A DNA stretch of 64,000 nucleotides from Phycomyces blakesleeanus NRRL 1555(-) (GCF_001638985.1 NW_017265138.1:1-64000), one strand, 5' to 3'; positions 35,706-48,697 are shown, numbered from the stretch's first letter. Made by a program: numbers and translations. Notes: a model not told the origin generated them from the letters alone.

Positions 35706-37373
35706 ATGACATTAATCACTGCTGAATCGTTTATCACAGCAAACTCACACACTCAACGATGGAGTACAAAACGAAGATCAGCAATAAAACAGAATACTCA
35801 AGCCACCAAGAAAAGAACACCTCCTTCACTTCCTCTTCCTCTTCCACGGCCGCTGTCTAACGAAACTGTGGATAAGATTACCGCAGTTCCGCAGCCTCCT
35901 GTTCTGAGAGGATTGGTTGTCCTATTCGATGACCAGGTTCCAAACTTGGAGCTTTTGAGAACAATGGCCCTAGCTTTGGATGCCACCATTGCAGAAGAAA
36001 TGAGCCCTTTGGTGACTCATGCTGTCGTCGCCAGCCACACGCCTCTACTCAGACTGGGTATCTCAAAGCACCAGAACAACAGCAACGACAAAAGCAACAA
36101 GGCCCCTGAAAAGAACCCGCGTCTTGTTTCTCCAATGTGGGTCCAGAGCTGTTTTCGCCAACAGAAACGTCTTGCTGTACATTTCTTTCCGTATGATTGC
36201 GATCAAAGTTCGCCTGCTGCGGGATTATTTGTGGGTGACACCTTGAACAGACCGGACGGCGAAGACGAAGATGAAGATCCTTTCGGTGTCACGTCAAACA
36301 CGCAGCTTACACACACCATAAATACCGCAAGTACAAGCAACACTACAACCACCAACAACACCACTACCAATACTATTGTTATTACTGCTACACAAAGATC
36401 TTTACCTAGGTCGTCTGCCATGTCTTTCCGACGGTCGGGTAGGCAATCAAGCTTCTCATCAACCAGCCAACAGTCATCCCCCCGATCTTCAAATACTGGA
36501 CCATCTATTGGAGATAAAATAACACAGCAACCTATAATCGAATTTGATGCATTGCGGCAAACAAATTTACAGAATCCAGTAGCTATGGATAAGAAAAAGG
36601 CAGAGGTAAAGGTGGAGACAGAGACAGAGGCAGAGGCAGAGGCAGAGGCAGAGGCAGAGGCAGAGGCAGAGGCAGAGGCAGAGGCAGAGGCAGAGACAGA
36701 GACAGAGACAGAGGCTCAGGCTCAGGCTCAGGCTCAGGCGCAAGCAAATACAGAGGATAAAAATAAGAAAACTAAGCCTGGAGCTGAGAACATGACCAAG
36801 GGAAAGCAGTCAGCACAAGATATCAAACAGATATTCCAAAGAATGATTGAATTATGCAAGACATCCAAATCAAAAGACTTTTCAAATGCAGATGAAGATA
36901 ATTCATGTATTGGAGATCACAACAAAAAGGGTGATAAGAATGTAGTAGGCAAATCATCAACTATAAAATCATCCTCAGTGTCGTCTGTATCGTCGTCGCC
37001 GTTACTGTCATCAACATCATCAAGAGTAGCAGTAGCAGCAGAATCAGAGTCACTATCAACAGCAGCAACAACATCAACAACAGCATCAACAGCATCATCA
37101 ACAACGTCTTCATTTTCATTGTCAGTCGTGACGAAATCTTCAGAATTGTTACCTAATCCACAGAATCAGGCGACTACCTCTGAAGCTGGATCAGACACAG
37201 ACACAGACTCTGAAAGCATGTCTGTAGGTACTTGGTACGGTGAGCGGGTGTGCTCTTCGGAAAGTCAGAGTACATGTAGCATGCGGTCGTCTAGCTTGAG
37301 GTCGTCCAGGTCAAAGCAACCTTTGTCTAAGCGGCGTAGAGTTATAAAAAACAACCAGTTGATGAGAAAATAA
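35706..37373 (+). CDS. Single-BRCT protein with low-complexity tail (555 aa)
   Basis: A single-exon frame with ATG at 35706 behind a pyrimidine-rich CT leader. Residues about 66-165 look like one BRCT domain. LRGLVVLFDDQVPNLELLRTMA precedes VTHAVVAS, and RLVSPMWVQSCF is the Trp-containing last helix. BRCT domains bind phosphopeptides in DNA-damage and replication proteins. The rest is disordered: Ser/Thr-rich, an (EA)n then (QA)n tract of about 45 residues from a GAGGCA/CAGGCT hexamer repeat (36610-36745), a Ser-rich block, and a basic C-terminus (SKRRRVIKN) that resembles a nuclear signal. No orthologue is recognised. It could be a Dbf4-, Rtt107- or Crb2-like fragment, but nothing specific supports that. 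Confidence 0.75.
   Translation: MTLITAESFITANSHTQRWSTKRRSAIKQNTQATKKRTPPSLPLPLPRPLSNETVDKITAVPQPPVLRGLVVLFDDQVPNLELLRTMALALDATIAEEMSPLVTHAVVASHTPLLRLGISKHQNNSNDKSNKAPEKNPRLVSPMWVQSCFRQQKRLAVHFFPYDCDQSSPAAGLFVGDTLNRPDGEDEDEDPFGVTSNTQLTHTINTASTSNTTTTNNTTTNTIVITATQRSLPRSSAMSFRRSGRQSSFSSTSQQSSPRSSNTGPSIGDKITQQPIIEFDALRQTNLQNPVAMDKKKAEVKVETETEAEAEAEAEAEAEAEAEAEAEAETETETEAQAQAQAQAQANTEDKNKKTKPGAENMTKGKQSAQDIKQIFQRMIELCKTSKSKDFSNADEDNSCIGDHNKKGDKNVVGKSSTIKSSSVSSVSSSPLLSSTSSRVAVAAESESLSTAATTSTTASTASSTTSSFSLSVVTKSSELLPNPQNQATTSEAGSDTDTDSESMSVGTWYGERVCSSESQSTCSMRSSSLRSSRSKQPLSKRRRVIKNNQLMRK
36610..36745 (+). repeat. Hexanucleotide GAGGCA/GAGACA/CAGGCT repeat in coding sequence
   Basis: It encodes the Glu-Ala / Glu-Thr / Gln-Ala dipeptide tract. 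In-frame hexamers keep the protein open whatever the copy number. Confidence 0.9.
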
Positions 37374-39255
37374 GAAACTATAAAATCATCCTGCACCATC
37401 ACCAAAACCAAAACCAACCCCCCACAATTGAGCCATAGCTGTCAAAGAAGTTGACCTTTCTTTTTATTTACTTTACTTTAACTTGCTTTCATTTATCACT
37501 GCCATATTCTGTTCTATCCTACCATTGTATATTTTCACTATTTTGCTTTTTCTTTCTCTTTGATAAATAAAACACACACACACCAAAAAAAATTACGCAC
37601 AATGACAGGAATATAATTGATTGGTTAATATAGATCTATAATTTTTTTGGGAAGCTTTGATGTTTCAATTGCATGGTTTTTGCCTTTCTTCTTCTTCTAC
37701 CTCTTTCTTTGGTTTCTGTTGCGCTTGTGCCAGCTTCTGAAAACTAATAAAATTAGATTTTGTTGATTAATCAACTTGTTTATTTTAATTTGATTAATTG
37801 ATTATTTTATTTTAGGACAAAATTCACTAGATTAATTAGAAGAAAGATGTGATATCATATTCATGTTTATGATTATGATTATGATTATGATTTTTGGGTT
37901 TGGGTTTGGGTTTGCATGTTTAATGCTTGATAAATTCCGGTAATTCCTTTTTTTGTGATTACCTTTATTATTACTTTTTTTTTCAAGGTATGCATACACC
38001 TGTATGTATGTACAATATATATATATATAAGCTAAAGTAAAGAATCTGCCTTTTTTTTCCTTTTTTTCCTTTTTTGAAAGTGGTATAGCATCTGTTTGGT
38101 TGTATCCTTTTAAGCACAATTTGAATGATGTATATATTACAGTTAATAAAAAAGGAGCTATTTGGATAATTATGCCACTCTTGTAAGTAACAAAAAGCAA
38201 AATGATAATAATATTACCCGTGTGTAAGGTTGGTTAAGCTGTGAATGACATTACCCATTTTGAGTACTATTGTTAGTGTCCAAGATGGTTAGTCTAGCGA
38301 GGTGTCGGGCAGTAATTTAGGATTTCCAATCAAAAAAAAGGAAAGGAAAGGAAAGAGAAAGAGAATAAGTAAGAATGAGGTCAGTTTCTTACAAGCCATT
38401 ATTGAACAATAGATACGAAACACAACGTCATGTACTAACAAGTAAGTAAGTAATGTGTTATGTATGTATGTATGGGTGAGTAGGGTATATGTGCTGGTTA
38501 CAATTCAAATAATGTATGTTCTGAAATCGATTGATTGATTAATTGAATTTTTATCTTACTCTTTTTTTGTACCTATGAAAATAATGATATAATAGGCTGT
38601 GGAATTCAGGAACAAGATGGTTAAATGAGATTATATTAGCACAAGACACACATGTGTATGCATATAGTGGTCTATCTAATTCTATCAAATCAATTGTTGT
38701 GTTTTCCATTCATACAGATATTCGTATGATATTTAATGGATAAAAACGATCAATTTACTATTGATCTTTATGATTGTGTGAATAATATTTAATCTAATGA
38801 GTCTCGGTTATAATGTACTTTCATATTGATTTATACAGCTACACATTGAAACAATACAGCACAAGAAAGAATCTCTTTATTTTCTTATGTTCGAGTACAA
38901 TGTTGCGCTACAACTGTGTACAGTGACTATTTGATTGGAGGATCAGTATCGCAAATATCCATGTATCTATGTATCTATGTGAATGTATAAGAATGGTACT
39001 TAAGCCACGTGATGAACAAGACAATGAAGTGTAAAATAATAAAGAAAGAAAGAAAAAATAAAAATGTTTCCAAAATTTTGGGCTTAATTCGTTTTTTTTT
39101 TAGTTTTTTTTTATATTAGGAATTTCAGAGACAGATTTAATATAAAATAGACGTGAATATATATATATATTATATTATATTTTGCGTGCCCTTTAATAAA
39201 TATTTATATTTATAAATTTTTTTTTTCTTTTTTAAATTTTTTGTACTTTTTTTTT

Positions 39256-39287
<32 letters not shown>

Positions 39288-40554
39288 TTCTGCTTATTTT
39301 GTTCCTTATTTTTTCTTTTCAAAACAATAATTTAATTTAATTTAATTTAATTTAATTTAATTTAATTTATTTTATTTTATTTTATTTTATTTTATTTTAT
39401 TTTAAAAAGAAATAATCACAAAAAAAAACGCAAAATATATATAAGATATATTTAAAGCGTATAGATAGACAGATAGACAGATTCTGTATGTATGTATAAA
39501 TGTATGTATAAATGTATGAATATTTATATAAAAAATAAATAATTAATTAATTAATTAATTAAATATATATATATATATATATAAATTTGGGGTTTTTTTT
39601 TATATATCCTTATCTCTTTTATCTGCTCGACCATATAAATATATAGACACACACACAGACAGACGGACAGACAGACAGGCAATAAAGAACAAGGTAAACA
39701 ATGACAATCAATCAAATCTCTTTCTTAATTGCCATTACCATCGGGAAACTTTCATATTACACTATAATTCATGTATATATATATATTCAAATTTTTCAAA
39801 TATTTTATTTGAATGAATGACATGAACATTGCAATGATGAATAAGTGAATAAAGAGAGTTGACCAGAATAAGCTTTTATTCATTTATCACTATTGTTCTC
39901 ACTAATAAGCAATACATGTATTTCTATGATAATGATAATTGGAATCGATTTTAATCATTATTCAAAAAAACCCAAAGAAACCAAAGAAAAAGAAACGAAC
40001 AGATTCTAAACTCTTTCAACCATTTTTTGTTATTATTATTTAATACTAGATAATATATCCATTGATCTATTCTATACATCTATAAAGAGGATTTGAAACC
40101 AAAACTAAAACAAGAATAAAGGGTTTGTATTAGAGAGCTTATTTTTTTTCTGCTATCGACATAAAAGAAGACATCGGAAGGACCATGGTCGTTATTGTAG
40201 GCAAAGATTGACTATTTGAATCTTCACTGTAGGGCTTCTGGTCTTTCCAGCCGAGCAAATTGAAAAATAAAAGAACAAGATCGACACAGCTGTATATATA
40301 TACATACGACTGTTCTCGCTTTATATTCCACAATCGACCATAAAAACAGACGAACTTACAGACGAATAAGCGAACGAACGAATAAACGAATAAGCAGACG
40401 AACAAACGAACGAACAAACGAACGAACGAACGAAAAAACAGACGACTAAGCAATCTGTATATTGAAGATTGAAACCCTTATTTGTTGCTGCTGTTACCAT
40501 TAAGATATATACATATATATATATATAAAAATCAGTGCTCTTATTATCATCATT
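37374..40554. other. Long intergenic region rich in simple repeats
   Basis: About 3.2 kb without a supportable gene. It contains GGGTTT x3 (about 37895), TTC repeats (39255-39290), (TTTAA)n passing into (TTTTA)n (39328-39405), (TTAA)n and (TA)n (39540-39582), CAGA-type repeats (39640-39680) and AACGAACG-type repeats (40365-40440). The minus-strand Arg/Phe/Val-rich frame in the last block is a by-product of that repeat. Confidence 0.7.
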
Positions 40555-40756
40555 ATGTCGAGCGTTCGTTCTGGATCATTGAGAATACGCAGTGCGAATC
40601 GCGGCAAAATAGCCGGCGCAGCTCTACAACGGCAAAAAGTAACTACTCAGGAGCCACCAAAAAGTCCAGCTGTAAAAAAACGAAAGAAACCCGAGGCAGA
40701 GGCGTAAGAATTGCATTTCCATTTATTTATATTATACACACAGATATATATATATA

Positions 40757-40792
<36 letters not shown>

Positions 40793-41524
40793 TGAATGGA
40801 CTGAAAAAAAAAGAATGAAAGATGAGATGAGATGGATAATGACATAGGCACAAATATATACACATACACTCACATATATATTATTCATGATATTGAATAC
40901 ATGGATTTTTGAATATTTGTATGTATATTCGATATATATATATATATTACCTACAGACCACCCAAACGTGCTGTTCGACGAAAGACCGAAAAGAAATCAC
41001 AGTCGGAAAAGGATATCGAAGATGCAAAGGTAACAAAGTAATCATAGTAGTTTGTTCCGATTTTCCAATAATTAACATTCCTGACCAAACTGGAAACAGA
41101 ATAATGATTATTGTGATGCCTGTGGTGGCCTGGGTCGATTTTTGTGTTGTGATGCTTGCCCAAAGGCGTTTCATTTCACGTGTATGGAACCACCAATGGA
41201 GGAAGAGGAAGTCGAAAGGATCGAGGGTCAATGGTTTTGTAATGAGTGTCAAAACAAGCAAGACAACAACACTATCAGCGATAGCGATAGCGGTAGTGGT
41301 AGTGGTAGTGGTAGCGGTAGTGGTAGTGGTAGCGGTAGTATTACTATAAGTGATAAAAGATCATCTGAAAGATATCGAAAAAATGGATTATTCGAAGCAC
41401 TTTTACAAGATCTCAAAGGCAGAAACCCAAAGGCATTCAGTCTTCCCAAAGAGATCCGTACTTTCTTTACGGGAGGTAAGCAAATCTATAAATACTCTTA
41501 TACACCCACGCACACACACACACA

Positions 41525-41594
<70 letters not shown>

Positions 41595-43525
41595 AATTTT
41601 ATTTATTTATGTGTGTGTGTGTGTGTGTGTGGGTGTATATATTTTTGAGTTTATTTGTATTTCAAAAACAACAAGAAAAAACTCATATGTTTCGGTTGAA
41701 AAAAAAAAAGTGAGTGCAAATTCTTTAGGGGAATATGTTGATTCAACCACTGTCAAAGCAGTTCGATATAGGTAAAGCTCCAGTTTACCCATCATCATTA
41801 CCGCTATAGATATCTTTTGGGTGTGTGGGTGTGGATAGACAAGAAAAGAAAAGGGGTCTTGTTTTTCTTTTATATTTATTTGTCTTTCTTGCTGTACAAT
41901 AACCACCATGACGATATATAACAACAACAACAACAAAAAAGAACAGGGAAAAGATGATTTAACGTTGGTATTAGGAATGGCCAAAGAGAAGAACCTGATT
42001 ACAGACAATTGAAAGACAAGAATGGCAAGTTTATAGTTTGCTACAAATGCCGCAAGACAGCTGTATCAGCACCGATTGTTGGATGCGATTACTGTCCTCT
42101 TTATTGGCATATGGATTGTCTTGATCCTCCGATGTGTATCCCACCAAATATATCCAGGAAATGGATGTGTCCAAATCATGCTGAGCATGTCATGGCAAGT
42201 ACTTCTCCCCCTTCAAAGAAGAAGAAGAGAAGAGGAGACAAGAGAGGAGAGATAGATAAAAGAGATAGGGATGGGGAGCAAATGCTTCTTATATGTACAT
42301 ACATACTTATACATATACATATATATATGGGTGTATGTGCTTGTAAGCATTTGTTTTAGCTTCTTCATGCCTTGGCTCTTGACTTTGGTCTTAGTTGTAT
42401 TATTACCAAATCCAACTAATACAAAAAAGAATTATTCCTTGTTTCTTATTCTTTTAATAGCCCAAGCGAAGGATACAGCGACGCCCACTAATCATAGAGC
42501 CTAAATTCCCTCAAAGTACCAATAACGGAGATATTGAAATTGTCAGTGATGATTCAACAGATTCAATCGACACTCTTGATGATATGGACAGCTTTGATCA
42601 ACTAGCATCTTGTGGAGGAGTTGTCTACAGATTACCAGCAAAGGCAATACAAACCGATTTTATGGAGTATGCAAAGAGGTAAGAACTAGAACACGTACAG
42701 ATATTATTGTTCCTGTTGCCATAGTATCTATATTAGTTGCCATAGCATCTATATTAGTTGCCATAGTAGCTGTAGTAAAATAATAAGTACAAACAAAAGA
42801 CAAATGTCACACTCAATTTTATTTTATTTTATTTTATTTTATTTATATAAAAAATAAATATAATAGTTTAAGGCATGCTCATCAACGATCAACAACCGCA
42901 GAAACCCTTTCAAAGGCAACCTCGCCTCTTTCTCATCCAAGCCCAGAACCTTTTTTACCATCTCCGCAAACTCTTGATGGGTCCCAGGATCCCACTGATA
43001 AAGCAACTGAAGGAGAAGCCAAAGAGGTTAGTTTATATATATATAGGTATATTATTTGTATTTACATATAGAATTCTTTTTTTTTATAAAATATATAGTG
43101 GTTAGAAAGTCTGTTATTTTTCCAAACAAGTGGTGAAGAATATCAAAAACACAACAACGATCATGACCATGACCATGACCACGACCAGAAAAATGACCTT
43201 AGCCATGACCATGATTTCAACTACCAACAACCAGAACAAGGGATGGATGAAAGTAGTGAACAGAATACAAATGTTGATCAAGTTGGTCTACACGCACTAT
43301 TACATGCAATATTTGTAAGTTAACATGTAGATTTGATTACATTTGCTTATTAAATGTATTGTGGTTTAGCATGACAAGTATGACAAGCAAGACGATACAC
43401 CAAAATCCAAGAGACGGAAAGTGGAAATTGATCAAGACCGATATGAAAAGTGCCTGAGGATTGAAGAGCTCTTGAGACGCAAAGGAGAAGAAGCCTTGAT
43501 GAAGATACTCACAACCACAGACTGA
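40555..43525 (+). CDS. Two-PHD-finger protein, Rco1/PHF12-like (Rpd3S/Sin3 complex), 542 aa
   Basis: Nine exons: 40555-40703, 40957-41029, 41100-41475, 41711-41771, 41975-42194, 42461-42678, 42867-43026, 43099-43314 and 43370-43525. They sum to 543 codons. PHD1 is YCDACGGLGRFLCCDAC...FHFTC...WFCNEC. PHD2 is CYKCRKTAVSAPIVGCDYC...WHMDC...WMCPNH. LGEYVDSTTVKAV lies between them. This tandem PHD layout with the linker is that of Rco1 (yeast) and PHF12, which guide the Rpd3S histone deacetylase to nucleosomes. A Ser-Gly tract follows PHD1, a His-Asp tract lies near 43160-43215, and the C-terminal helix (CLRIEELLRRKG) is charged. Intron 5 needs a GC donor (42195) to keep the frame. Orthology to Rco1/PHF12 is inferred. 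Confidence 0.82.
41510..41632. repeat. Compound (CA)n-(CT)n-(CA)n-(GT)n microsatellite in an intron
   Basis: CACACA, then about 26 CT units, then CACACA, then TGTGTG, all inside intron 3 of the PHD-finger gene. The CA and GT blocks are complementary and could form a hairpin in the transcript. Confidence 0.9.
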
Positions 43526-45052
43526 TAACAATTAACATCCCCGTTCACTCACATTTATCTTCTTCTTCTTCTTCTTCTTCTCCTTCTTCTTTAGCATCAT
43601 AACATAAGCATAATCATCATCATTGTCATTATCAGCATTATCAGCATCCTCTTCCAACTATTAATTATTTCCTTTGTTTTCATTTTTAAGCAGAAAAGAA
43701 AAGAATACTTACTCTCATTCTATAATTTCTTATTACTACTATCACTATAACTACTATTACTACAACCATCGTCTTTTTCTTTATCATTCCCTCTTTCTCT
43801 TGATTATTATTATTACTACTATTATTATTTCATATAACTTCATTCATGCATATGCATTCTACAATCTAATTTTATTTTGTATAAAGTCCTTGAAAATCCT
43901 CTATTTACTTATTTTATTTTATTTTAAAAGAAGAAACAATCTTTCGCTTTATGTCTCTTACATTTTGCTTGTATTTTACTACAACCTTTTCTCTTTTCTC
44001 TTTGGTCTTTGATACTTTTACTTCAATCAAAAATCAAGAGGTAAAGTAAAAGAACTAGTAAGAGCTGAAATATACATTCAAGGACAAGCAAAATCTGAAC
44101 AGAGCAGAGCAGAGCAGAACAGAAAAATCAATAGTCTAAATTAAAGTGGTGTATTTGACAATCATTATGAAAACTCGGTGCAGTCCATTAAATAGATACA
44201 GATACACGTTTCTAAGCAACCAAAGTTTTTTATACATTATTTTTGGTTTGGTGTGCCCATTTAACTAGATTCTCATTTGAATATATGTATGTATACTAGA
44301 TAATATCTTTATTTATTTATTTTGTTTTTTATATATATATTGCTTAATTATAACTTGGTCTTTCCTGTCCTTCTGTTTCAAGTCCTCTACCTTACTCTCA
44401 CTTGCTGCCAAGACTTTGAGTTCATGATTCCTTCTCGTATATTCCACGACTTTTTTTTTAAATTTTTTTTGACCATGTGGCTCCCAATTGTTGAGTTGAA
44501 TTAATCCTTGCTGCTGCTATCAGTATTATCACTGGACAGAATTACTTGCTTTTGCTAAATAAACACATTATTCTTCTTTTATTCACATCTACTAGTAAGA
44601 GTCAATATCTATATCTAGCTTTAGGCACATTGTTGCAAAACTCATACATACATATATACATATATAAGAGTAAAAGATCAAAAGAGGGACAGAAATTGAT
44701 TGAATACCTTGTTACAATCACATGCCTACAAAAGTATAACTCTCTATGCAATGGGCCATATTAAAGCTAAAGAAGAAAATACTACGTCACTTTTTCACAA
44801 GCTGCTTATTATAATCAGATATACAAACATACATATACATATACACATATATATATATATAATAGATATTAAAATTGAATACAATATTATATATGTATAT
44901 ATCTCGTTTTAAAAATTCAATCCAAGAACAGAGAGAGAAAAAAAGAGGTTTCTTGTTCTTGTTCTTGTTCAACTTCTAACTCTAATTCTTAATTATTTCA
45001 ATTTTACTCAATATATAATTCTTTTCTTTCTTTCTTTCTTTCTTTTACCTGT
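43526..45052. other. Intergenic, no gene seen
   Basis: 1.5 kb of AT-rich sequence with TTC and TTA repeats and several (TA)n tracts. A CTTT repeat (45023-45043) directly precedes the FIT2 ATG and is probably a pyrimidine-rich leader. Confidence 0.6.
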
Positions 45053-46047
45053 ATGCCGCCCTCATCTCATTCATCAACCTCCAACACGTTATTCTCGATG
45101 CTCAAACCATATCAAACCGTGATTGTGTCCCTGTATCTGATCACCGTCTTTTTCGGATTCCTTTTTTCATCGATTGGACAAGCACCGATCTCATACTTTA
45201 GTCTCAAGCATAATGTGTTCAACAAGTACTTTGTAAAGATTGGCTGGTTCTGGGTCACTGTTGTCTACCTACCTTACCTGGCTCTTGTGCTGTCCAAGCG
45301 AAAGTTTGATTCGCAGCGATTTGCACAAGGCATACTTCGTTATGTTGTCGCAACAACTTACTGGTATCTGATGACCCAATCGTTTTTCGGACCGAGCATA
45401 ATCGACCGAGTGTTTGTTGCTACGGGTGGACATTGTTCTTCAAAGATTTACAAGAATGGATCCGACACAATCGTTGCATACGACAATATCTTCCAGCAGT
45501 CCAGCTGTCGTCGTTTGGGTGGTAACTGGACAGGTGGCCATGATGTGTCTGGCCATTGCGTCATGCTCATCCACGCAAGTCTGTTCCTGTGGGAGGAGCT
45601 GAGCTGGGTGTTCTGGTCGGTGCCTACATTCCAGCGCATCAGAAGCCAAGGTGGGCTGGAGTGGTTCTCTATCCTTTCGGTCTTTAGTCTTTTGGGTCTC
45701 TGGTGGTGGATGGTGCTGATGACAAGTGTATATTTCCATGGTCATTTGGAATTATTGTCTGGCTGTGTTTTTGGAATTCTCGGTTGGGCATTCACAGTAA
45801 GTTTACAAGTTTATATATATATATATATTGTGTGTGTGTGTGTGTGTGTGTGTTTTTGTATGCAAATTAGTAGTAATTTGTCTTTGGTAATTAACCTTTT
45901 CTTTATTGTGTCTAGTATTTGTATGCTTTCCCTTCAATTCCTTTTATTGGCATGCCACCAAAATCTCTTGCTAGTGACGAAAACACGTCAAACTCGATCC
46001 CCATGGAGCGCTTGTCCGAACCAGAAGAAGTAGACCAATCACTTTAA
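45053..46047 (+). CDS. FIT2/Scs3-like ER lipid-droplet protein (291 aa)
   Basis: Two exons, 45053-45796 and 45916-46047, separated by an intron carrying (TA)n(TG)n. The membrane segments are typical of fat-storage-inducing transmembrane proteins: about 23-41, 62-82, 95-112, 170-192, 205-228 and one around 236-255. FIT signatures are GGHCSSKIYKNG, GGHDVSGHCVML and SVYFHGHLELLSG. The conserved histidines (H168 and H229/H231) match the two His residues needed for the acyl-CoA diphosphatase activity reported for FIT2. The C-terminus reads IPFIGMPPKSL. FIT proteins sit in the ER and affect lipid-droplet budding and phospholipid balance. Length agrees with the family (human FIT2 is 262 aa). No defect seen. 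Confidence 0.9.
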
Positions 46048-46611
46048 GACACATTTTAATATTCTGTCATTGCCCTTTTTTTTTATATATATATTTTAAA
46101 TTAATTTTATTTACCTTTGTTTAAACACCTTACACACCTTACACACTATACACTCTACACTCTACACTTTACACTTTACACAAAACCGCACAGGCTTTAA
46201 ATTCCTTCTTCTTTTTCTCTCTATCTCTTTTCTATATATACATATATACATATATTATATTTCAAGTTTTTTGTGATGATTTGACATCAGCTCAAAATAG
46301 AAACAAAAGCACTTGATTTATATATTGCAATCATTTAGATGTACATATAAAGTATATAAAATATACATACATATATATATGCTTTAGACAGCAGGATTCT
46401 TCATAATTCTATATATTTAATGAATGTTCTTTTTTGTGTGCATTTTGTATAAAATAAGAAGACAGACGAAAATTTGTGAATATAGACCATACACATTGAT
46501 GAACAGATAGATAGATATATAAATAAATAAAAAAGTATATATTGATCAATGTTTCTGTTGTGTGCTTGTGCGCTTGTGTGCTTGCAGGAGTGTACATGCG
46601 CGAGTTTATAG
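46048..46611. other. Intergenic between convergent FIT2 and TXNL1-like genes
   Basis: It holds 3' ends only: a short ACACTCTAC-type repeat (46130-46185) and (TA)n tracts. I see no gene. Confidence 0.6.
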
Positions 46612-48697
46612 TTAGTTCTCTTCCTTTTTAAGGTCACCCATGTTAGTGGACTAGAGAGAGAAAAAAAAAGAATCATTCATAATAATTACACAATCCATTA
46701 ATTGTCATGACATAACTTCTTTACTACAGCTACCAATACTATAATTATCACTGTCATGATCGCTCTTGACATATTACCTCTGTAGAAGATCTATATTTGA
46801 ATTATAAAATTTGAATAAATAAATAAATAAATAAATAAATATATTTATTATATTTATCCTTACCCAATGAAAATCAACTGCTGAATCTTGGTGGTCTCTT
46901 CATCTTCCTGGTTGTCTTCAATAAAAATCTATAGCAACATGTTTTTTTTGTTATAGTTAAATTATAATGAATCAAACACCCTCACATATTCTAAAGATAA
47001 TATATGTACGCACCACAAGGTTGACAAGGTTCTGGAATTTAACAAATCTCAAGTTGATAATTGCGTTCTCTTCAAAGTCTTTAGGAATCAGTTCAATGGT
47101 CTGTGTCTCCTGGATAGAATCGATATCATCAAATCCAAGGTTCTGACGGTTGGCAAACAACTTGATTGTCTTTGGTGCATGGCCTAGTTTTTTTATTTTA
47201 TTTTATTTAATGTAATTTAATTAATACATCAATATAATGTATCTATGTAAAAAGGAAAAAAAAAAGGGGGGGGGGGGTAAAATTGTGCTTACTAATGCTT
47301 GGAACCTTGATCTTGAGCGAATGGAGCTTGACGGCTGTTCAGATATATTGTGATTAGTTTAAGACCAATTCTTTCTCTTTATCTTTAGAAATAAACCTCA
47401 TTTGACTCCCCGTAGCTACTACTACATAATAATAATTATATACAAGTTACAAGAAAAATGAATTTGTTACTGACGTTGGTTGAAAGGAACACTGATGATC
47501 AACTGCTCGTCAACATCACTCTCGAGGTAAGCATCATTGTTCTTGAAAATGTTCTTGACATTGTGTTCTTCCTGCTGGTTCAAGGCATCCATTTGGTTGG
47601 GTGTAATGAACTCTGTCAAGTCAGACTAATAATACAAAACCACACACACACACACACACACACAAAAAAACACAGTATATATGTATACGCATAGAAGGAG
47701 AAAGAAAAAAAAAAAGGGGGGGGGGGAAGAGATTTGGGTGTAAGTTATTCTTTCTTTCTTTCAAAAATAATATAATAATAAAGGTATTAAATATCAAGTA
47801 TAAATTAATTGTAGATTATTGAAACATCTTTTCTTCTTCTTCTTCAAAAGATCCAACGAAGAATAACAACACAAACAAAGAACAAAATGATATTTGTTGA
47901 ATTTACATGGCCAGGTACACCATAGTTTACGGGAGCAGCAGAAGAAGAGGCTGCTCCTTCACTGCCGCTGGCATCACCCTGATACTGCTTGATGTACTGA
48001 AGTAACTGGCCTGGGTTTGCTCCCTTCATCTCGGCCACCTTGTTACCTGCCTTGTAGAATTGGAAAGTAGGCCTATTAAAACAAGAAAAAAAAGGAAAAA
48101 ATAATAATAGATACATATCACTAATTATTAATAATAATTGATTCAAATTCAAGTGGTAAAATTGAAACAATTGCTTTACATGGAAGAAATTCCGCAGCTC
48201 GATGCAACGTCCTATACACATAAAGATATATACATAGTCAGTACATTGTTTGTTTCATATACAGTGCGTATATTATCAAACCTTTGCTTGATCTACATCA
48301 ACCTATATAAATTAAAAGCAAATTAGCACACAAGCACAATATATATATATACATATATTTACCCAAAGAATTTATTCTTTACTTACTTTTGAAAACTGGA
48401 CGTTGGGGTACTTGGAAGACAGCTGTGCATAAAGAGGTGCAATCGTCTTGCAGGGACCACTATTGTTATCAAAGAAAAGAAAATTATTATTGTCGTGTTC
48501 ACCTTAAACCTTGCTTTTATTTTTTTTTCCTTTTGTTTTGATCTGGAGAGTCCTTATCCCCGTTTTATATATATATAAGATTATTCTACTCACCACCAAG
48601 TAGCAAAGAAATCGACCACAATAAGCTTTTCAGCAGGTGTGGCAGTTAATAATTGCTGGAATTCAGCAGAGTTGTTGATTTGCTTGATGGTAGCCAT
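46612..48697 (-). CDS. Thioredoxin-PITH protein, TXNL1-like (291 aa)
   Basis: Eleven exons: 48697-48594, 48459-48387, 48302-48282, 48211-48180, 48072-47907, 47625-47475, 47334-47293, 47183-47014, 46928-46864, 46790-46778 and 46650-46612, all GT-AG. They sum to 292 codons. The thioredoxin domain (about 1-107) has the active site WCGPC at 34-38 and cis-Pro in SSMPTF. A Ser/Ala/Gly linker follows. The PITH domain runs from about 125 (SDLTEFI) to the end (IFIGSSTESTNMGDLKKEEN). TXNL1 binds the 26S proteasome through PITH and reduces disulfides in the cytosol. Length matches human TXNL1 (289 aa). Two very small exons (21 and 13 nt) are needed to read it. It is divergent with SSU72 (644 bp between the ATGs). 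Confidence 0.92.

Noticed and set aside
36203..36421. Minus-strand hydrophobic ORF inside the BRCT gene
   Set aside because: Antisense shadow of a Thr/Asn-rich coding stretch.
37895..37915. GGGTTT x3 as a telomeric repeat
   Set aside because: Only three units, internal, between genes; too short for a telomere or interstitial telomere array.
38240..38340. Possible tRNA gene (GGTTAGTCTAGCGAGG)
   Set aside because: No B-box (GGTTCRANTCC) and no cloverleaf could be drawn.
40139..40453. Arg/Phe/Val-rich minus-strand ORF
   Set aside because: It translates an AACGAACG/AACAAACG simple repeat; no domain or splice support.
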